In this document: one piece after another, positions 53,302-61,996 of the stretch
Layout of the letters: each line of letters begins with the position of its first letter
How positions within the stretch are numbered: position 1 is the stretch's first letter
NCBI GenBank assembly: GCA_964632495.1
Contig: CAZWDS010000004.1
Coordinates: 21,075-85,074, forward strand
Direction: 5' to 3'
Source of the DNA: CALKXV01 sp964632495
GTDB taxonomy: Bacteria > Pseudomonadota > Alphaproteobacteria > Rhodobacterales > Rhodobacteraceae
Length of the DNA stretch: 64,000 nt
Program-made: the position numbers and the translations under genes
Notes under the pieces: generated by a model
The model's input: only the letters and a program-made list of their open reading frames with translations
What the model was told of the DNA's origin: nothing
The model's database searches: none

Positions 53302-53607
53302 TTAAAGGCCTTCTACTTGTTTGCCGTGGGCATAGTTCGACGGCCCGTTTGTGCGAAAATCTTCGCGAAAGTGCGTCGGCTCGGGGCCATTTTCGCCGGA
53401 TTTTGCATCGACCAGATAAGCGCCAACCACCACGTCGGGTTGGGCAATGGCGAAAAGCAAACGGTCGTCGGCCACTGCTTCGTCTTCGATCAACTCGGCC
53501 TCGTTCATATGGCGAGTCCAGCGATCGTCTTTTGTCAGCCAAACAGCGTCGCCTTCCAGAAGCGCGTTGGCGGTGACGACTTTCGGGGTAAAGGCGCGGC
53601 GGCTCAT
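53302..53607 (-). CDS. DUF2849 domain protein of the cys operon
   Basis: A 101-residue protein of the DUF2849 family: FTPKVVTANALLEGDAVWLT, then DDRWTRHMNEAELIED and the end HFREDFRTNGPSNYAHGKQ. The gene is repeatedly found between cysG and cysI in alphaproteobacteria, which suggests a part in siroheme handling or sulfite reduction, but no function is known. It overlaps cysG by 4 bp (ATGA) and is followed by cysI after 2 bp. Confidence 0.86.
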   Translation of the reverse strand: MSRRAFTPKVVTANALLEGDAVWLTKDDRWTRHMNEAELIEDEAVADDRLLFAIAQPDVVVGAYLVDAKSGENGPEPTHFREDFRTNGPSNYAHGKQVEGL

Positions 53608-54998
53608 AGCACGATCTCCTCAAGCGTTTGGGTGACGATCTCGGCATCGCGGGGGGCAAGGCCAAACAGGATCAAGGCGGGGCCGGTCAGGGCGGCAACG
53701 GCCAAGTCGTCTGGCAGATGCGCGAGGGTCGAGGCGATGACGCGCTGATCAGGGCGCGAGACGTTTTCGACCACCGTCACCGGCGTGTCGGGTGCCGCGC
53801 CGTGCATCATCAAACGCCCTTGGAAAAACCGGGATGACTTCTTGCCCATGTAAATCGCGGCGACTTCGCCGGGTTTGGTCAAGGCGCGCCAGTCTTGTTC
53901 GGCATAACCTTTGACGTCGTGGCCCGTGATGAACCGCACGCTGGCATTGCGCCCGCGCCGGGTCAGGCTTTGACCCACGGTTGCCACGGCGGCGGAAGCA
54001 GACGTGATGCCGGGGATCACGGAATAGGCGACGTCGGCTTCAAGGCAGGCTTCGATTTCTTCGTCCAGACGTCCGAATATCGTGGCATCGCCAGATTTCA
54101 GGCGGACCACATGGTGCCCCTCCAAAGCGTGTTTCACCAACATAGCGTCGATATCGGCCTGCGGGGTGGAAGGGCCGAAGCCTTCTTTCCCAGCGTCGAT
54201 GATCAGGGCTTCGCGGCGGGCGAGTTCCAGAATCTCGGGCGTGATCAGCCGGTCGTGGATCACCACGTCAGCCTCGTGCAGCGCTTTGCGGGCTTTCAGC
54301 GTCAGCAACTCGGGGTCACCGGGGCCGGCTCCGACAAATGTCACGCGGCCATCATCTTGGTCCGTGTTCAGATGGGCCTGAAGCAAGCCAGACAACGCAG
54401 GCATCAAACCGGCTTCTCCGTCCGCATCAAAGGCCTGTGGACCTGTCTTGAAATAGTATTCCGACCAAAAGGCGCGGCGGGCGCGGCCCATGGGCAAAGC
54501 CTCGGCCAGTTTGCGAAACCCTTTCCCAACCCGGGCCAGAGTGCCTAAGGCGCGGGGCAGGCGGCTTTCCAGATCGGCCTTGATCGCACGGGCCAGAACA
54601 GGGGCGGCCCCTTCGGTGCCGATGGCGACGGTGACCGGGGCGCGGTCCACAATGGCGGGGGTGATGAACTGCGAGTGTTCCAGATTGTCGACCCAGTTGG
54701 TCAGCGCACCATCGGCCTGAGCCAGCTTTGTCACGCGGGCGTCTTCTTCCGCGTCGTCGTTGGCGGCATAAAACAGTGCAGCGCAAGTTGCGTCGCCCGG
54801 CTCCATCGCGCGGCGCAGGACCGTAAGTTTGCCGTCCGCGTCCCACGCGGCGATTTGATCCGAAACGTCGGCGGCCACGACGGTCAATCGGGCTTCGGTC
54901 TTCAAAAGCAAACGGAGCTTGGCCACAGCCGCCTCTCCACCGCCCGAAACGACGATGCGGCGGCCTTCGATGGCAAGGAAAATGGGAAAATGTTTCAT
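53604..54998 (-). CDS. cysG: Siroheme synthase CysG
   Basis: The 464-residue fusion enzyme makes siroheme from uroporphyrinogen III. The N-terminal part (1-200) is the precorrin-2 dehydrogenase/ferrochelatase with FLAIEGRRIVVSGGGEAAVAKL; the C-terminal part (215-460) is the SAM methyltransferase with VGAGPGDPELLTLKARKAL and VVRLKSGDATIFGRL. Siroheme is the cofactor of the CysI two genes downstream. The ATG at 54998 follows CGGAG; the open frame upstream to 55073 lies in the intergenic region and lacks conservation. It is the first gene of the operon. Confidence 0.95.
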   Translation of the reverse strand: MKHFPIFLAIEGRRIVVSGGGEAAVAKLRLLLKTEARLTVVAADVSDQIAAWDADGKLTVLRRAMEPGDATCAALFYAANDDAEEDARVTKLAQADGALTNWVDNLEHSQFITPAIVDRAPVTVAIGTEGAAPVLARAIKADLESRLPRALGTLARVGKGFRKLAEALPMGRARRAFWSEYYFKTGPQAFDADGEAGLMPALSGLLQAHLNTDQDDGRVTFVGAGPGDPELLTLKARKALHEADVVIHDRLITPEILELARREALIIDAGKEGFGPSTPQADIDAMLVKHALEGHHVVRLKSGDATIFGRLDEEIEACLEADVAYSVIPGITSASAAVATVGQSLTRRGRNASVRFITGHDVKGYAEQDWRALTKPGEVAAIYMGKKSSRFFQGRLMMHGAAPDTPVTVVENVSRPDQRVIASTLAHLPDDLAVAALTGPALILFGLAPRDAEIVTQTLEEIVL

Positions 54999-55130
54999 GT
55001 CATGCTCCGTTTCAAGCTTCAATATAGAATTATTTCCCACGAATTTGCAGTATCTGCTTGTCGATAAGGACATATGTTCTTAATCTGTACGAAAGCGGAA
55101 CGTGGTTCGGCAATTGGAAGCGAGAACGGA
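54999..55130. promoter_or_regulatory. Divergent promoter region of cysG and the Lrp-type regulator
   Basis: The 132-bp space holds promoters for both genes. An AT-rich TAGAATTATTTCCCA (55025-55039) matches about 11 of 15 positions of the E. coli Lrp consensus and contains the half-dyad GAATTATTTCC. It could be the regulator's binding site; a -10 such as TATATT lies close by on the cysG side. Evidence is by eye only. Confidence 0.35.
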
Positions 55131-55592
55131 ATGGCAGCACGTATTGATGATCTGGATCGGAAAATCCTGCGCGAACTTCAGCGCGACGCCAGCCAATCTC
55201 TGGATGATATCGCCAAAATCGTGGGTTCTTCTAAGACGCCGGTCTGGAACCGGATTCGCAAAATGCGCGAGGCCGGTGTTATCGGCCAGCAGACCGTTTT
55301 GCTGGATGCCGAAGCCTTGGGATTTGAGGCCTGCTTCTTCGTGTTAATCCGAACGTCGGCCCATGAAGCAGACTGGCAGGATCGGTTTTTGAAAGCCCTG
55401 CAATCGCGCCCCGAAGTTTTGGAAGCGCACCGTTTGGCGGGCGACATCGACTATATCTTGAAAGTGCAGGTTCGGAATGCGCGGGCCTATGACGAGTTTT
55501 ATCAGGCGCTGATTTCCGAAGTTCAGATCTACAACGTGACCGCGTTGCTGTCGATGGAAGAGATCAAGTCGACGACGATGTTGCCGGTGTGA
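55131..55592 (+). CDS. Lrp/AsnC-family transcriptional regulator
   Basis: The 153-residue regulator has a winged HTH (MAARIDDLDRKILRELQRDA, then SLDDIAKIVGSSKTPVWNRIRKM) and a C-terminal RAM ligand domain (HRLAGDIDYILKVQV, ITALLSMEEIKSTT-like end). Divergence from cysG suggests it regulates the sulfate-reduction operon, presumably in response to an amino acid such as cysteine. I took the ATG at 55131; the open frame back to 55074 adds residues that do not look like the family. Its 3' end overlaps the convergent P450 gene by 29 bp. Confidence 0.93.
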   Translation: MAARIDDLDRKILRELQRDASQSLDDIAKIVGSSKTPVWNRIRKMREAGVIGQQTVLLDAEALGFEACFFVLIRTSAHEADWQDRFLKALQSRPEVLEAHRLAGDIDYILKVQVRNARAYDEFYQALISEVQIYNVTALLSMEEIKSTTMLPV

Positions 55593-56784
55593 CGTCCACC
55601 ATCAAAGCTTCAAGGCCGTGGAAGTGATAGCGGTCTGACAGGGTAGGTGGCGACACCACATGCAGGTCCGGACATCGCGAGAATATTGCGGGAAGGGCGA
55701 TTTGAAGTTCCAGCCGTGCCAAATTCGCCCCGATGCAAACGTGAATGCCCGACCCGAACGCCAAATGGGGACGCCGCGCGCGGAAGGGATCGAACTGGTT
55801 TCCGTCGGGCCAAACCGCATCGTCGCGACAGGCCGACCCCAAAAGACATCCGACGGTTTGGCCGCGTTTAAGCGCCTGTCCTTCGATCTCGACGTCCTCA
55901 TAAACAAACCTCTGAAACATGTGCAGAGGCGGGGCGAAACGCAGGCATTCTTCAACTGTGCCTGCGATGTTTGTCGGCTGAAGGGCCAACGCACGGTCGG
56001 GATACTTGCCAAGCAAATGAACAGCATGACCAAGCGCATGCACCGAAGCTTCGTGCCCGGCGTTCAACAAAAGAACCACCGTCGACAATAGCTCTTCTAT
56101 GGATTGTAACGTGCCGTTGGCTTCTGCGCGGATTAGTTCGGACAGGAAATCGCCCGCGTGCAATTGATCGCGGCTGGTCACGACCTTGCGCAAGTATTCC
56201 GCGAAATCCCGGGCAGCGGCATCCGCCTTGTCTTCGATTTTTGGCGAACGCCGAGCCTGGTATATTGCAACCATATCGTTGGACCAGCTTTGCATTTGAA
56301 CGGTCATATCGTCGTTCAGACCGAAAAATCGTGTGATGATTGCGGCCGGAAAAGGGTGTGCGAAACGCTTTATGAAATCGAAGGGCTGGGACGGAAAGCC
56401 GTTGATCAGATCATCCGCAACCCGGCTGATGTGCGGTGCCATGCCCGCGATCCGTGATTTGTCAAAACCTTGCTTGGCGGCCCGCCGGATGCGCGTGTGA
56501 TCGGGTGGCTCAAGTTGCAGAAGCGAGAATTCCTCAAGAGCGTTAAAGTTTGCGAGCTGCCCTGCGCCATCATCTGGCGTTTCGAAAGGGCGACGCCCCA
56601 GCTTCGGGTGTTTCAGCAAAGCCGCCGTCGCAACCTGTGTCGTCGAGACGATCATGTCGTATTCCTCCCAAAATACGAAGTCTCCTATGGCTCTGATATG
56701 GCGGTAAAAAGTATAGGGATCGTTGACAAACGCAGGGTCTGTCGGCGCTTGACTGACGCGCGGTGCATTCTGCGGATCGCTCAT
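55564..56784 (-). CDS. Cytochrome P450
   Basis: The 406-residue soluble monooxygenase has the heme loop FGSGIHVCIG (343-352, Cys350), ExxR (Glu279-Arg282) and the I-helix motif AGHEAS (242-247). The last normally reads (A/G)Gx(D/E)T(T/S): the acid is present but the threonine that helps deliver protons is replaced by alanine. The type is bacterial class I (CYP105/107-like). No ferredoxin lies beside it. The substrate is unknown. It starts with SDPQNAPRVSQAPTDPAFV and overlaps the Lrp-type gene tail to tail. Confidence 0.92.
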   Translation of the reverse strand: MSDPQNAPRVSQAPTDPAFVNDPYTFYRHIRAIGDFVFWEEYDMIVSTTQVATAALLKHPKLGRRPFETPDDGAGQLANFNALEEFSLLQLEPPDHTRIRRAAKQGFDKSRIAGMAPHISRVADDLINGFPSQPFDFIKRFAHPFPAAIITRFFGLNDDMTVQMQSWSNDMVAIYQARRSPKIEDKADAAARDFAEYLRKVVTSRDQLHAGDFLSELIRAEANGTLQSIEELLSTVVLLLNAGHEASVHALGHAVHLLGKYPDRALALQPTNIAGTVEECLRFAPPLHMFQRFVYEDVEIEGQALKRGQTVGCLLGSACRDDAVWPDGNQFDPFRARRPHLAFGSGIHVCIGANLARLELQIALPAIFSRCPDLHVVSPPTLSDRYHFHGLEALMVDVTPATSSST

Positions 56785-56936
56785 TTCAAGAGCATGGTTT
56801 ATTAGACCAATGTCTCAACTGGACTTTTGGACAGGTTCCGGCAAAATTCCCCCCTAATGTTAATATTCAAGGGGTTGAGGACGGGGGGCATCCTGTGTCA
56901 CTCAACCAAGACCCCGAACAGAACCTGTGAGGCATT

Positions 56937-57938
56937 ATGAGCGGTTTACTGGCACTTCTCGACGACGTGGCGGCTATCGTCAAACTGACGGCAACGCAGC
57001 TTGATGATCTGGCCAGCCAAACCGCGAAAGTTGGCGCCAAGATCGGGGCCACGGTATTGGACGATGCAGCCAAAGCGGGCGCAAAAGCTGCCGGTGTGGT
57101 CATCGACGATGCAGCCGTCACGCCAAAGTACGTCACAGGCCTGCCGGCCGCCCGCGAATTGCCGATCATCTGGAAAATCGCGCGGGCCTCGTTTTTCAAC
57201 AAGCTGGTGATCCTTTTGCCCGCGGCCTTGTTGCTTGATACGTTCTTGCCTTGGTTGGTGACGCCTTTGTTGATGTTGGGCGGGTGTTATCTTTGCTTTG
57301 AGGGCGCCGAAAAAATCTGGCACGCCTTCTTCCCACATCCCGAAAGCCACGCGCAGGAAGCCGAGAATTTGGACGCCGCTCATTTGGAAGAAGTGCGGGT
57401 CAAAGGGGCGATCAAAACCGATTTCATTCTGTCCGCCGAGATCATGACAATCTCACTGGCCGCCATTGAAACAGACAGCCGACTTGGCGCGGGCATTGTG
57501 TTGGCGGTTGTCGCCATCGGGATCACAGCACTGGTCTATGGCACCGTGGCGCTTTTGGTCAAAATGGACGATATGGGGCTAAAGCTTAGCCAGATCGCAC
57601 GCACCGATATGGTGCGCAATTTCGGGCGCGGCATGGTTAAGATGATGCCGACGTTGATGACGATCATTTCGGTGATCGGCACGGCGGCGATGCTTTGGGT
57701 CGGCGGCAACATTATTGTGCATGGGTTGCATAACCTCGGCTGGGATCCGATTTATGACGCCATCAAGGCCGCCGCAAAGTCGGTCGGCGGTGAAGCTGGG
57801 TTTTTGAACTGGCTGGTGACGGCCACGCTGGACGGCATCCTTGGTCTGGCCCTTGGGCTTTTGTTGATCCCTGTCGTGACCAAAATGATCGTTCCGGTGT
57901 TTTCGGTGTTCTTTCCGGAGAAGAAAGCGGCGCATTAA
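56937..57938 (+). CDS. DUF808 family inner-membrane protein (YedI-like)
   Basis: This 333-residue protein opens with SGLLALLDDVAAIVKLTATQ and LDDLASQTAKVGAKIGATVL, then FNKLVILLPAALLLDTFLP and several further helices (about six). This is the DUF808 family, named YedI in E. coli, function unknown. GAGG precedes the ATG. The disrupted LRR gene starts 1 bp after its stop codon. Confidence 0.9.
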   Translation: MSGLLALLDDVAAIVKLTATQLDDLASQTAKVGAKIGATVLDDAAKAGAKAAGVVIDDAAVTPKYVTGLPAARELPIIWKIARASFFNKLVILLPAALLLDTFLPWLVTPLLMLGGCYLCFEGAEKIWHAFFPHPESHAQEAENLDAAHLEEVRVKGAIKTDFILSAEIMTISLAAIETDSRLGAGIVLAVVAIGITALVYGTVALLVKMDDMGLKLSQIARTDMVRNFGRGMVKMMPTLMTIISVIGTAAMLWVGGNIIVHGLHNLGWDPIYDAIKAAAKSVGGEAGFLNWLVTATLDGILGLALGLLLIPVVTKMIVPVFSVFFPEKKAAH

Positions 57939-58766
57939 ATGAAATTCCACTGGGCGGATTTTCTGGATCGCGAGGGTGGTCATTGGCAGATGACGCCGAA
58001 CGATGAACGCGGCAAGTATTACAGCCCGGATTGTGCAGAGCTTGCGAAAGACACCCGGATTGTCACGGTGACGCGCGACACTGAAAATCTGGATCACCTT
58101 GCGGGGCTTAAGACGCTGGAAGAACTGGCCCTGCACGAGACAAATCAGGATCAGATCGATGTCTTGGCAAACTTCGGCCAGATCACGCGCCTGCGTATCA
58201 CCCATGCACGGCCCAAGACGATTTCAGCCTTGGCCAGTTTGAAGAACGTCGAAGAACTTGTGCTGGAATATGTCTCGGGGTTTGAAGATATTGCGATGGT
58301 GGCCGAGATGCCCAAGCTACGGTCTTTGTGCATCGAGAGCCTGCGGAAGGTCAGGGATTTTTCGCCTTTCGGTGCTGCGTAAAACCTCCGTTACCTTGGC
58401 AGCCAAGGAACATGGGATCTGCGTTAGCCGATGGCGTCGGTCGCCTTCGCGTCCAACCTAAGTCGTTTGGAAATTCTATCACTCATTGTTGGGCTTGAAG
58501 ATTTTGAATCCGCACGATCCTTGGTTGCGATCGGCGACACATGTCACTTTGAATTTCCCAGGAATTTGCTGCCCCTTGACGTCTTTGCCTATCTGGAAGT
58601 GCAATGCGCCAAGGCTACGTTCGAACTGGTCTTGCGCTATGGAGATTTATTGGGTTTTGGCGAACGGTCTCTGTCAAAAAAGACAAAAGACATCGCTTTG
58701 AAACGAGAGGCCCGCGTTAAAACGTATCAAGATCTTGTGGAAGAAGCCCGCTTGGCAGGCCGCTAA
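57939..58766 (+). pseudogene. Leucine-rich-repeat protein gene broken by two in-frame stop codons
   Basis: One frame from 57939 to 58766 (275 codons plus final stop) reads as a continuous LRR-type protein (LKTLEELALHE, LKNVEELVLEYVSG, LRSLCIESL, then NLRYLGSQGTWDLR and SNLSRLEILSLI), but it holds a TAA at 58380-58382 and a TAG at 58425-58427. Both can be single-base changes (from Lys, Gln or Glu codons). Sequence between and after the stops keeps the repeat pattern, which argues that the loss is recent. If only the first 147 residues are made, a truncated product results. A start for the distal part would be ATG 58431. A sequencing error is a second explanation. Confidence 0.82.
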
Positions 58767-59635
58767 CCGCGCCCCCGCCCCTCGAAACGCGGCAACATCG
58801 CCGAAAAATCCTTGCCGCGTCCGTCCTCATCTTCAACGAAGGTCGCATAAAGGTCAGACGCCCGCGCACCCATGGGCGTGTCGGCGTCCACCGCTTCAGC
58901 CGCCTGCTGAGACAGGCGCAAATCCTTTAGCATCAACTCGGCCGCAAACCCTGGGGTATAGCCGTTGTCCGCAGGCGAGGTGGGGCCGACACCCGGGGCC
59001 GGGCAATAGGCGTTCATCGTCCAGCTATAGCCTGAAGACGTGGACACGACGTCGAACATACTTTGGCGATCCAACCCCAATTTATCGGCCAAAGCAAAGG
59101 CTTCGCAGGTGGCGATCATGGTCGCACCCAGTATCATGTTGTTGCAGATCTTGGCCGCCTGACCATTCCCCGAAGGCCCGCAGTGCACCGCCTTTTGACC
59201 CATGATATCGAACAAAGGCATCGCGTCAGTAACCGCATCGTCACTGCCGCCCACCATGAAGGTCAGCGTGCCCGCTTCGGCCCCGCCGATGCCGCCGGAC
59301 ACAGGCGCATCCAAAGCACGCAGGCCCGCCGCGACCGCCTGATCGGCGACAGCGCGGGCACTTTCCACGTCCACGGTTGAGCAATCCAAAAGCACCGCGC
59401 CAGATGTCATGGCAGGCACCACCTCGTCGGCAACACGGCGCAGGATGGCCCCGTCGGGCAGCATGGTGATCACCACATCAGCACCCGTCGCCGCTTGCGC
59501 TGCCGTGTCCGCGCGGCTGACGCCTTCAGGCGCCTCAGCCACCAAATCAAACCCAGTGACCTCATGGCCCGCCAAGCCCAAATTGCGCGCCATCGGAGCG
59601 CCCATGTTCCCCAAACCGATAAAGCCGATCTTCAT
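58763..59635 (-). CDS. mmsB: 3-Hydroxyisobutyrate dehydrogenase
   Basis: The 290-residue NAD enzyme oxidises 3-hydroxyisobutyrate to methylmalonate semialdehyde in valine breakdown. It has the start KIGFIGLGNMGAPMARNL, the DAPVSGGIGGAEAGTLTFMVGG substrate segment (split here around residues 120-140), and the catalytic-lysine region NGQAAKICNNMILG. The C-terminal GARASDLYATFVEDEDGRGKDFS fits HIBDH. It overlaps the upstream hydrolase gene by ATGA and is the last of the operon. Confidence 0.94.
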   Translation of the reverse strand: MKIGFIGLGNMGAPMARNLGLAGHEVTGFDLVAEAPEGVSRADTAAQAATGADVVITMLPDGAILRRVADEVVPAMTSGAVLLDCSTVDVESARAVADQAVAAGLRALDAPVSGGIGGAEAGTLTFMVGGSDDAVTDAMPLFDIMGQKAVHCGPSGNGQAAKICNNMILGATMIATCEAFALADKLGLDRQSMFDVVSTSSGYSWTMNAYCPAPGVGPTSPADNGYTPGFAAELMLKDLRLSQQAAEAVDADTPMGARASDLYATFVEDEDGRGKDFSAMLPRFEGRGRG

Positions 59636-60675
59636 GGCAGTTCCTCCAAATTTATGTCGTCATTTCCTAAGGGGGCCAGCATGGCTGTGACCTCGTCTGC
59701 CGTGACACCGTCCGGAGATGTATGCGCCCAAACCGGTGATCTGTCCTTGTCGATGATGGCGGCGCGGATGCCTTCGCGAAAGTCTCCTTGTTCGGCCACA
59801 CGGTGCGCAAAGCGGTATTCTTGTTTCAACGCGGCTTCGATTCCGCCAGAGGCACGTGCTTGACGGATCAAGTCGATGGCCGCCGCCATTGCCAAGGGCG
59901 CATTCGAGGTGATCCGGCTTCGTGTCGTTTGGGCCCAATCGCTGGAATCCGAGGCAAGGCTGGTCAGAATATCGCCAAAAGTTTCGCCGGAAAAGTGTTG
60001 GTCTATCCGGTCCCGATCTCTTTCAAACCTTGGGTCGGGCACGGGCGTGGCAGCTTTAGAGATCAAAGCCGGATCACCTGTGGTTTCTAGTTGTGCAACT
60101 GTGTCGTTCCACACGGCATGAGGCAGAAAGTGATCTGCAAACCCCGCCAGGATGGCATCGCCGGGTCCCATGCGATAGGCGGTCGTTCCCATGAACTCGC
60201 CCAGATGACCGGGTGCCTGCGCCAATAGCAACGTACCGCCCACGTCCGGGACCAACCCGATCCCACATTCCGGCATAGCGATCTGGCTGGTCTCGCCAAC
60301 AATCCGGTGCGACGCATGACAGCCGACGCCGACACCGCCGCCCATGGTAAAGCCCTGCAGGAAGGTCGCGATTGGTTTAGGATAGCGCGCCAACATCGCG
60401 TTCAGCGGGTATTCTTCGCGCCAGAACTGACGTGCGGCGTCATAGTCGCCTTCGGTCAGGCCGCGGTAAATATCCGCGATGTCGCCACCCGCACAAAAGG
60501 CCTTGTCGCCCTCGGCGTCGATCACCACCATCTTGACCGTGTCGTCTTGGGCCCAGACCGGCAACACGTCCTTCATAGCGCGGATCATCGGCAAGGTAAG
60601 CGCGTTCAGCGCCTGAGGCCGGTTCAGCGTGATCCGGCCCGTTTGCCCGACCTTTCGGATGTGAATATCGCTCAT
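59632..60675 (-). CDS. 3-Hydroxyisobutyryl-CoA hydrolase (enoyl-CoA hydratase fold)
   Basis: The 347-residue protein removes CoA from 3-hydroxyisobutyryl-CoA, the step between the two neighbours' reactions. It has the crotonase start GRITLNRPQALNALTLPMIRA, the oxyanion loop KAFCAGGDIADIY, FLQGFTMGGGVGVGCHASHR and MPECGIGLVPDVGG. Its length, greater than a simple hydratase, fits the HIBCH group. Overlaps both neighbours by ATGA. Confidence 0.92.
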   Translation of the reverse strand: MSDIHIRKVGQTGRITLNRPQALNALTLPMIRAMKDVLPVWAQDDTVKMVVIDAEGDKAFCAGGDIADIYRGLTEGDYDAARQFWREEYPLNAMLARYPKPIATFLQGFTMGGGVGVGCHASHRIVGETSQIAMPECGIGLVPDVGGTLLLAQAPGHLGEFMGTTAYRMGPGDAILAGFADHFLPHAVWNDTVAQLETTGDPALISKAATPVPDPRFERDRDRIDQHFSGETFGDILTSLASDSSDWAQTTRSRITSNAPLAMAAAIDLIRQARASGGIEAALKQEYRFAHRVAEQGDFREGIRAAIIDKDRSPVWAHTSPDGVTADEVTAMLAPLGNDDINLEELP

Positions 60676-61814
60676 CTCTCGCTCAGCATGTGGCGCGAAA
60701 CGATGACGCGCATGATTTCGTTTGTGCCTTCAAGAATGCGGTGCACCCTAAGGTCGCGCACGATTTTCTCGATCCCATAGTCGGCCAGATAACCATAGCC
60801 GCCATGCAGTTGCAGGCAGGTATCAGCGACGCGTCCGGCCGTTTCGGTGACAAAGGCCTTAGCCATGGCACAGCGTTTTGTGGCGTCCGCCTGGCCCGTG
60901 TCGAAGGCCCATGCGGCATGGCGCAGGAAAGTGCGGGCGGCTTGCAACTCGATCTCGCAATCGGCCAGTTTGAATTGCAGCGCCTGGAATTGATCGATGG
61001 GTTTTCCGAAGGCCTTGCGCTCTCCCATATAGGCCAGCGTGGTGTCCAAGGCCGACTGCGCCGCCCCCAGTGAACAGGCCGAGATGTTCAGCCGTCCGCC
61101 GTCCAGACCGGCCATGGCGTACTTGAACCCGTCGCCTTCTTGGCCCAACAGATTTTCGGCTGGGACGGAACAGCCGTCCAACTGAACTTGCCGCGTCGGC
61201 TGACTGCGCCAACCCATCTTGTCTTCCAGCCCGCCAAAGCTAAGCCCCGGTGCGCCATCTTCCACCAGAAACGCCGAGATACCGCCCGGCCCATCCTTGC
61301 CCGAGCGCGCCATGACGACGTAAGCATCCGAGTAACCCCCGCCCGAAATGAAAGCCTTGGTGCCGGTCAGGGACCAGCCTTCGTTCGTGCGGTCTGCGCG
61401 GGTCTTCAAGGCCGCGGCGTCCGAGCCTGAACCGGGCTCTGTCAGGCAGTAGGACAAGACGGTGTTCATCGACAAAACGTCCGCCATCATGCGGGATTTC
61501 ACAGCCTCGGTGCCGTTGGTGTCGATCATCCGGGCGCACATGTTGTGGATCGACAGGAACGCCGCGACCGAGGCACAGGAGTGCGACAGGGCTTCGAACA
61601 CCAAGGTGGCATCCAGCCGCGTCAACCCGGCCCCACCTGCGTCTTCGGCAACGTTCAACCCCCCGAAACCCAATTCACCAACTGCGCGCCAGAGGTCCTT
61701 GGGAATCGTGCCCTCGGCCTCCCACGTGCGGGCGCAAGGCGCGATCTGGTCCGCGCCAAAACTTTGCGCCATGTCGAAAATGGCGTGCTGTTCCACGCTT
61801 AACGAAAAATCCAT
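60672..61814 (-). CDS. Isobutyryl-CoA dehydrogenase (acyl-CoA dehydrogenase family)
   Basis: The 380-residue flavoenzyme oxidises isobutyryl-CoA to methacrylyl-CoA (ACAD8 type). It has YCLTEPGSGSDAAALKTRA, SGGGYSDAYVVMAR, LQLHGGYGYLADYGIEKIVR and the catalytic base Glu362 in HRILEGTNEIMR. The assignment to isobutyryl-CoA rests on its place ahead of HIBCH and mmsB. It is the first gene of a three-gene valine catabolic operon. An enoyl-CoA hydratase for methacrylyl-CoA is not in the operon and must lie elsewhere. Confidence 0.9.
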   Translation of the reverse strand: MDFSLSVEQHAIFDMAQSFGADQIAPCARTWEAEGTIPKDLWRAVGELGFGGLNVAEDAGGAGLTRLDATLVFEALSHSCASVAAFLSIHNMCARMIDTNGTEAVKSRMMADVLSMNTVLSYCLTEPGSGSDAAALKTRADRTNEGWSLTGTKAFISGGGYSDAYVVMARSGKDGPGGISAFLVEDGAPGLSFGGLEDKMGWRSQPTRQVQLDGCSVPAENLLGQEGDGFKYAMAGLDGGRLNISACSLGAAQSALDTTLAYMGERKAFGKPIDQFQALQFKLADCEIELQAARTFLRHAAWAFDTGQADATKRCAMAKAFVTETAGRVADTCLQLHGGYGYLADYGIEKIVRDLRVHRILEGTNEIMRVIVSRHMLSER

Positions 61815-61996
61815 GGACGCCCCTTCGAAAGCTCAACCGACATCACAGTTAACCCGCTGGTCTAAGGGCGACAAGACCGCGACGGCTCGGGGCCGTTTAC
61901 CAATTGCACAGATTTCATCCGGATTTGCGCCAAACTGTGGTAATCTTCCTTAACAATCGCTGCCAGAACGGCCGGCCCTTTTGAGTGGAGTTTCCC

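Noticed and set aside
58380..58427. Pyrrolysine or selenocysteine recoding in the LRR gene
   Set aside because: The two stops differ (TAA and TAG), and no SECIS-like hairpin, pyl gene or conserved active-site context is present. Nonsense mutation or sequencing error is simpler.
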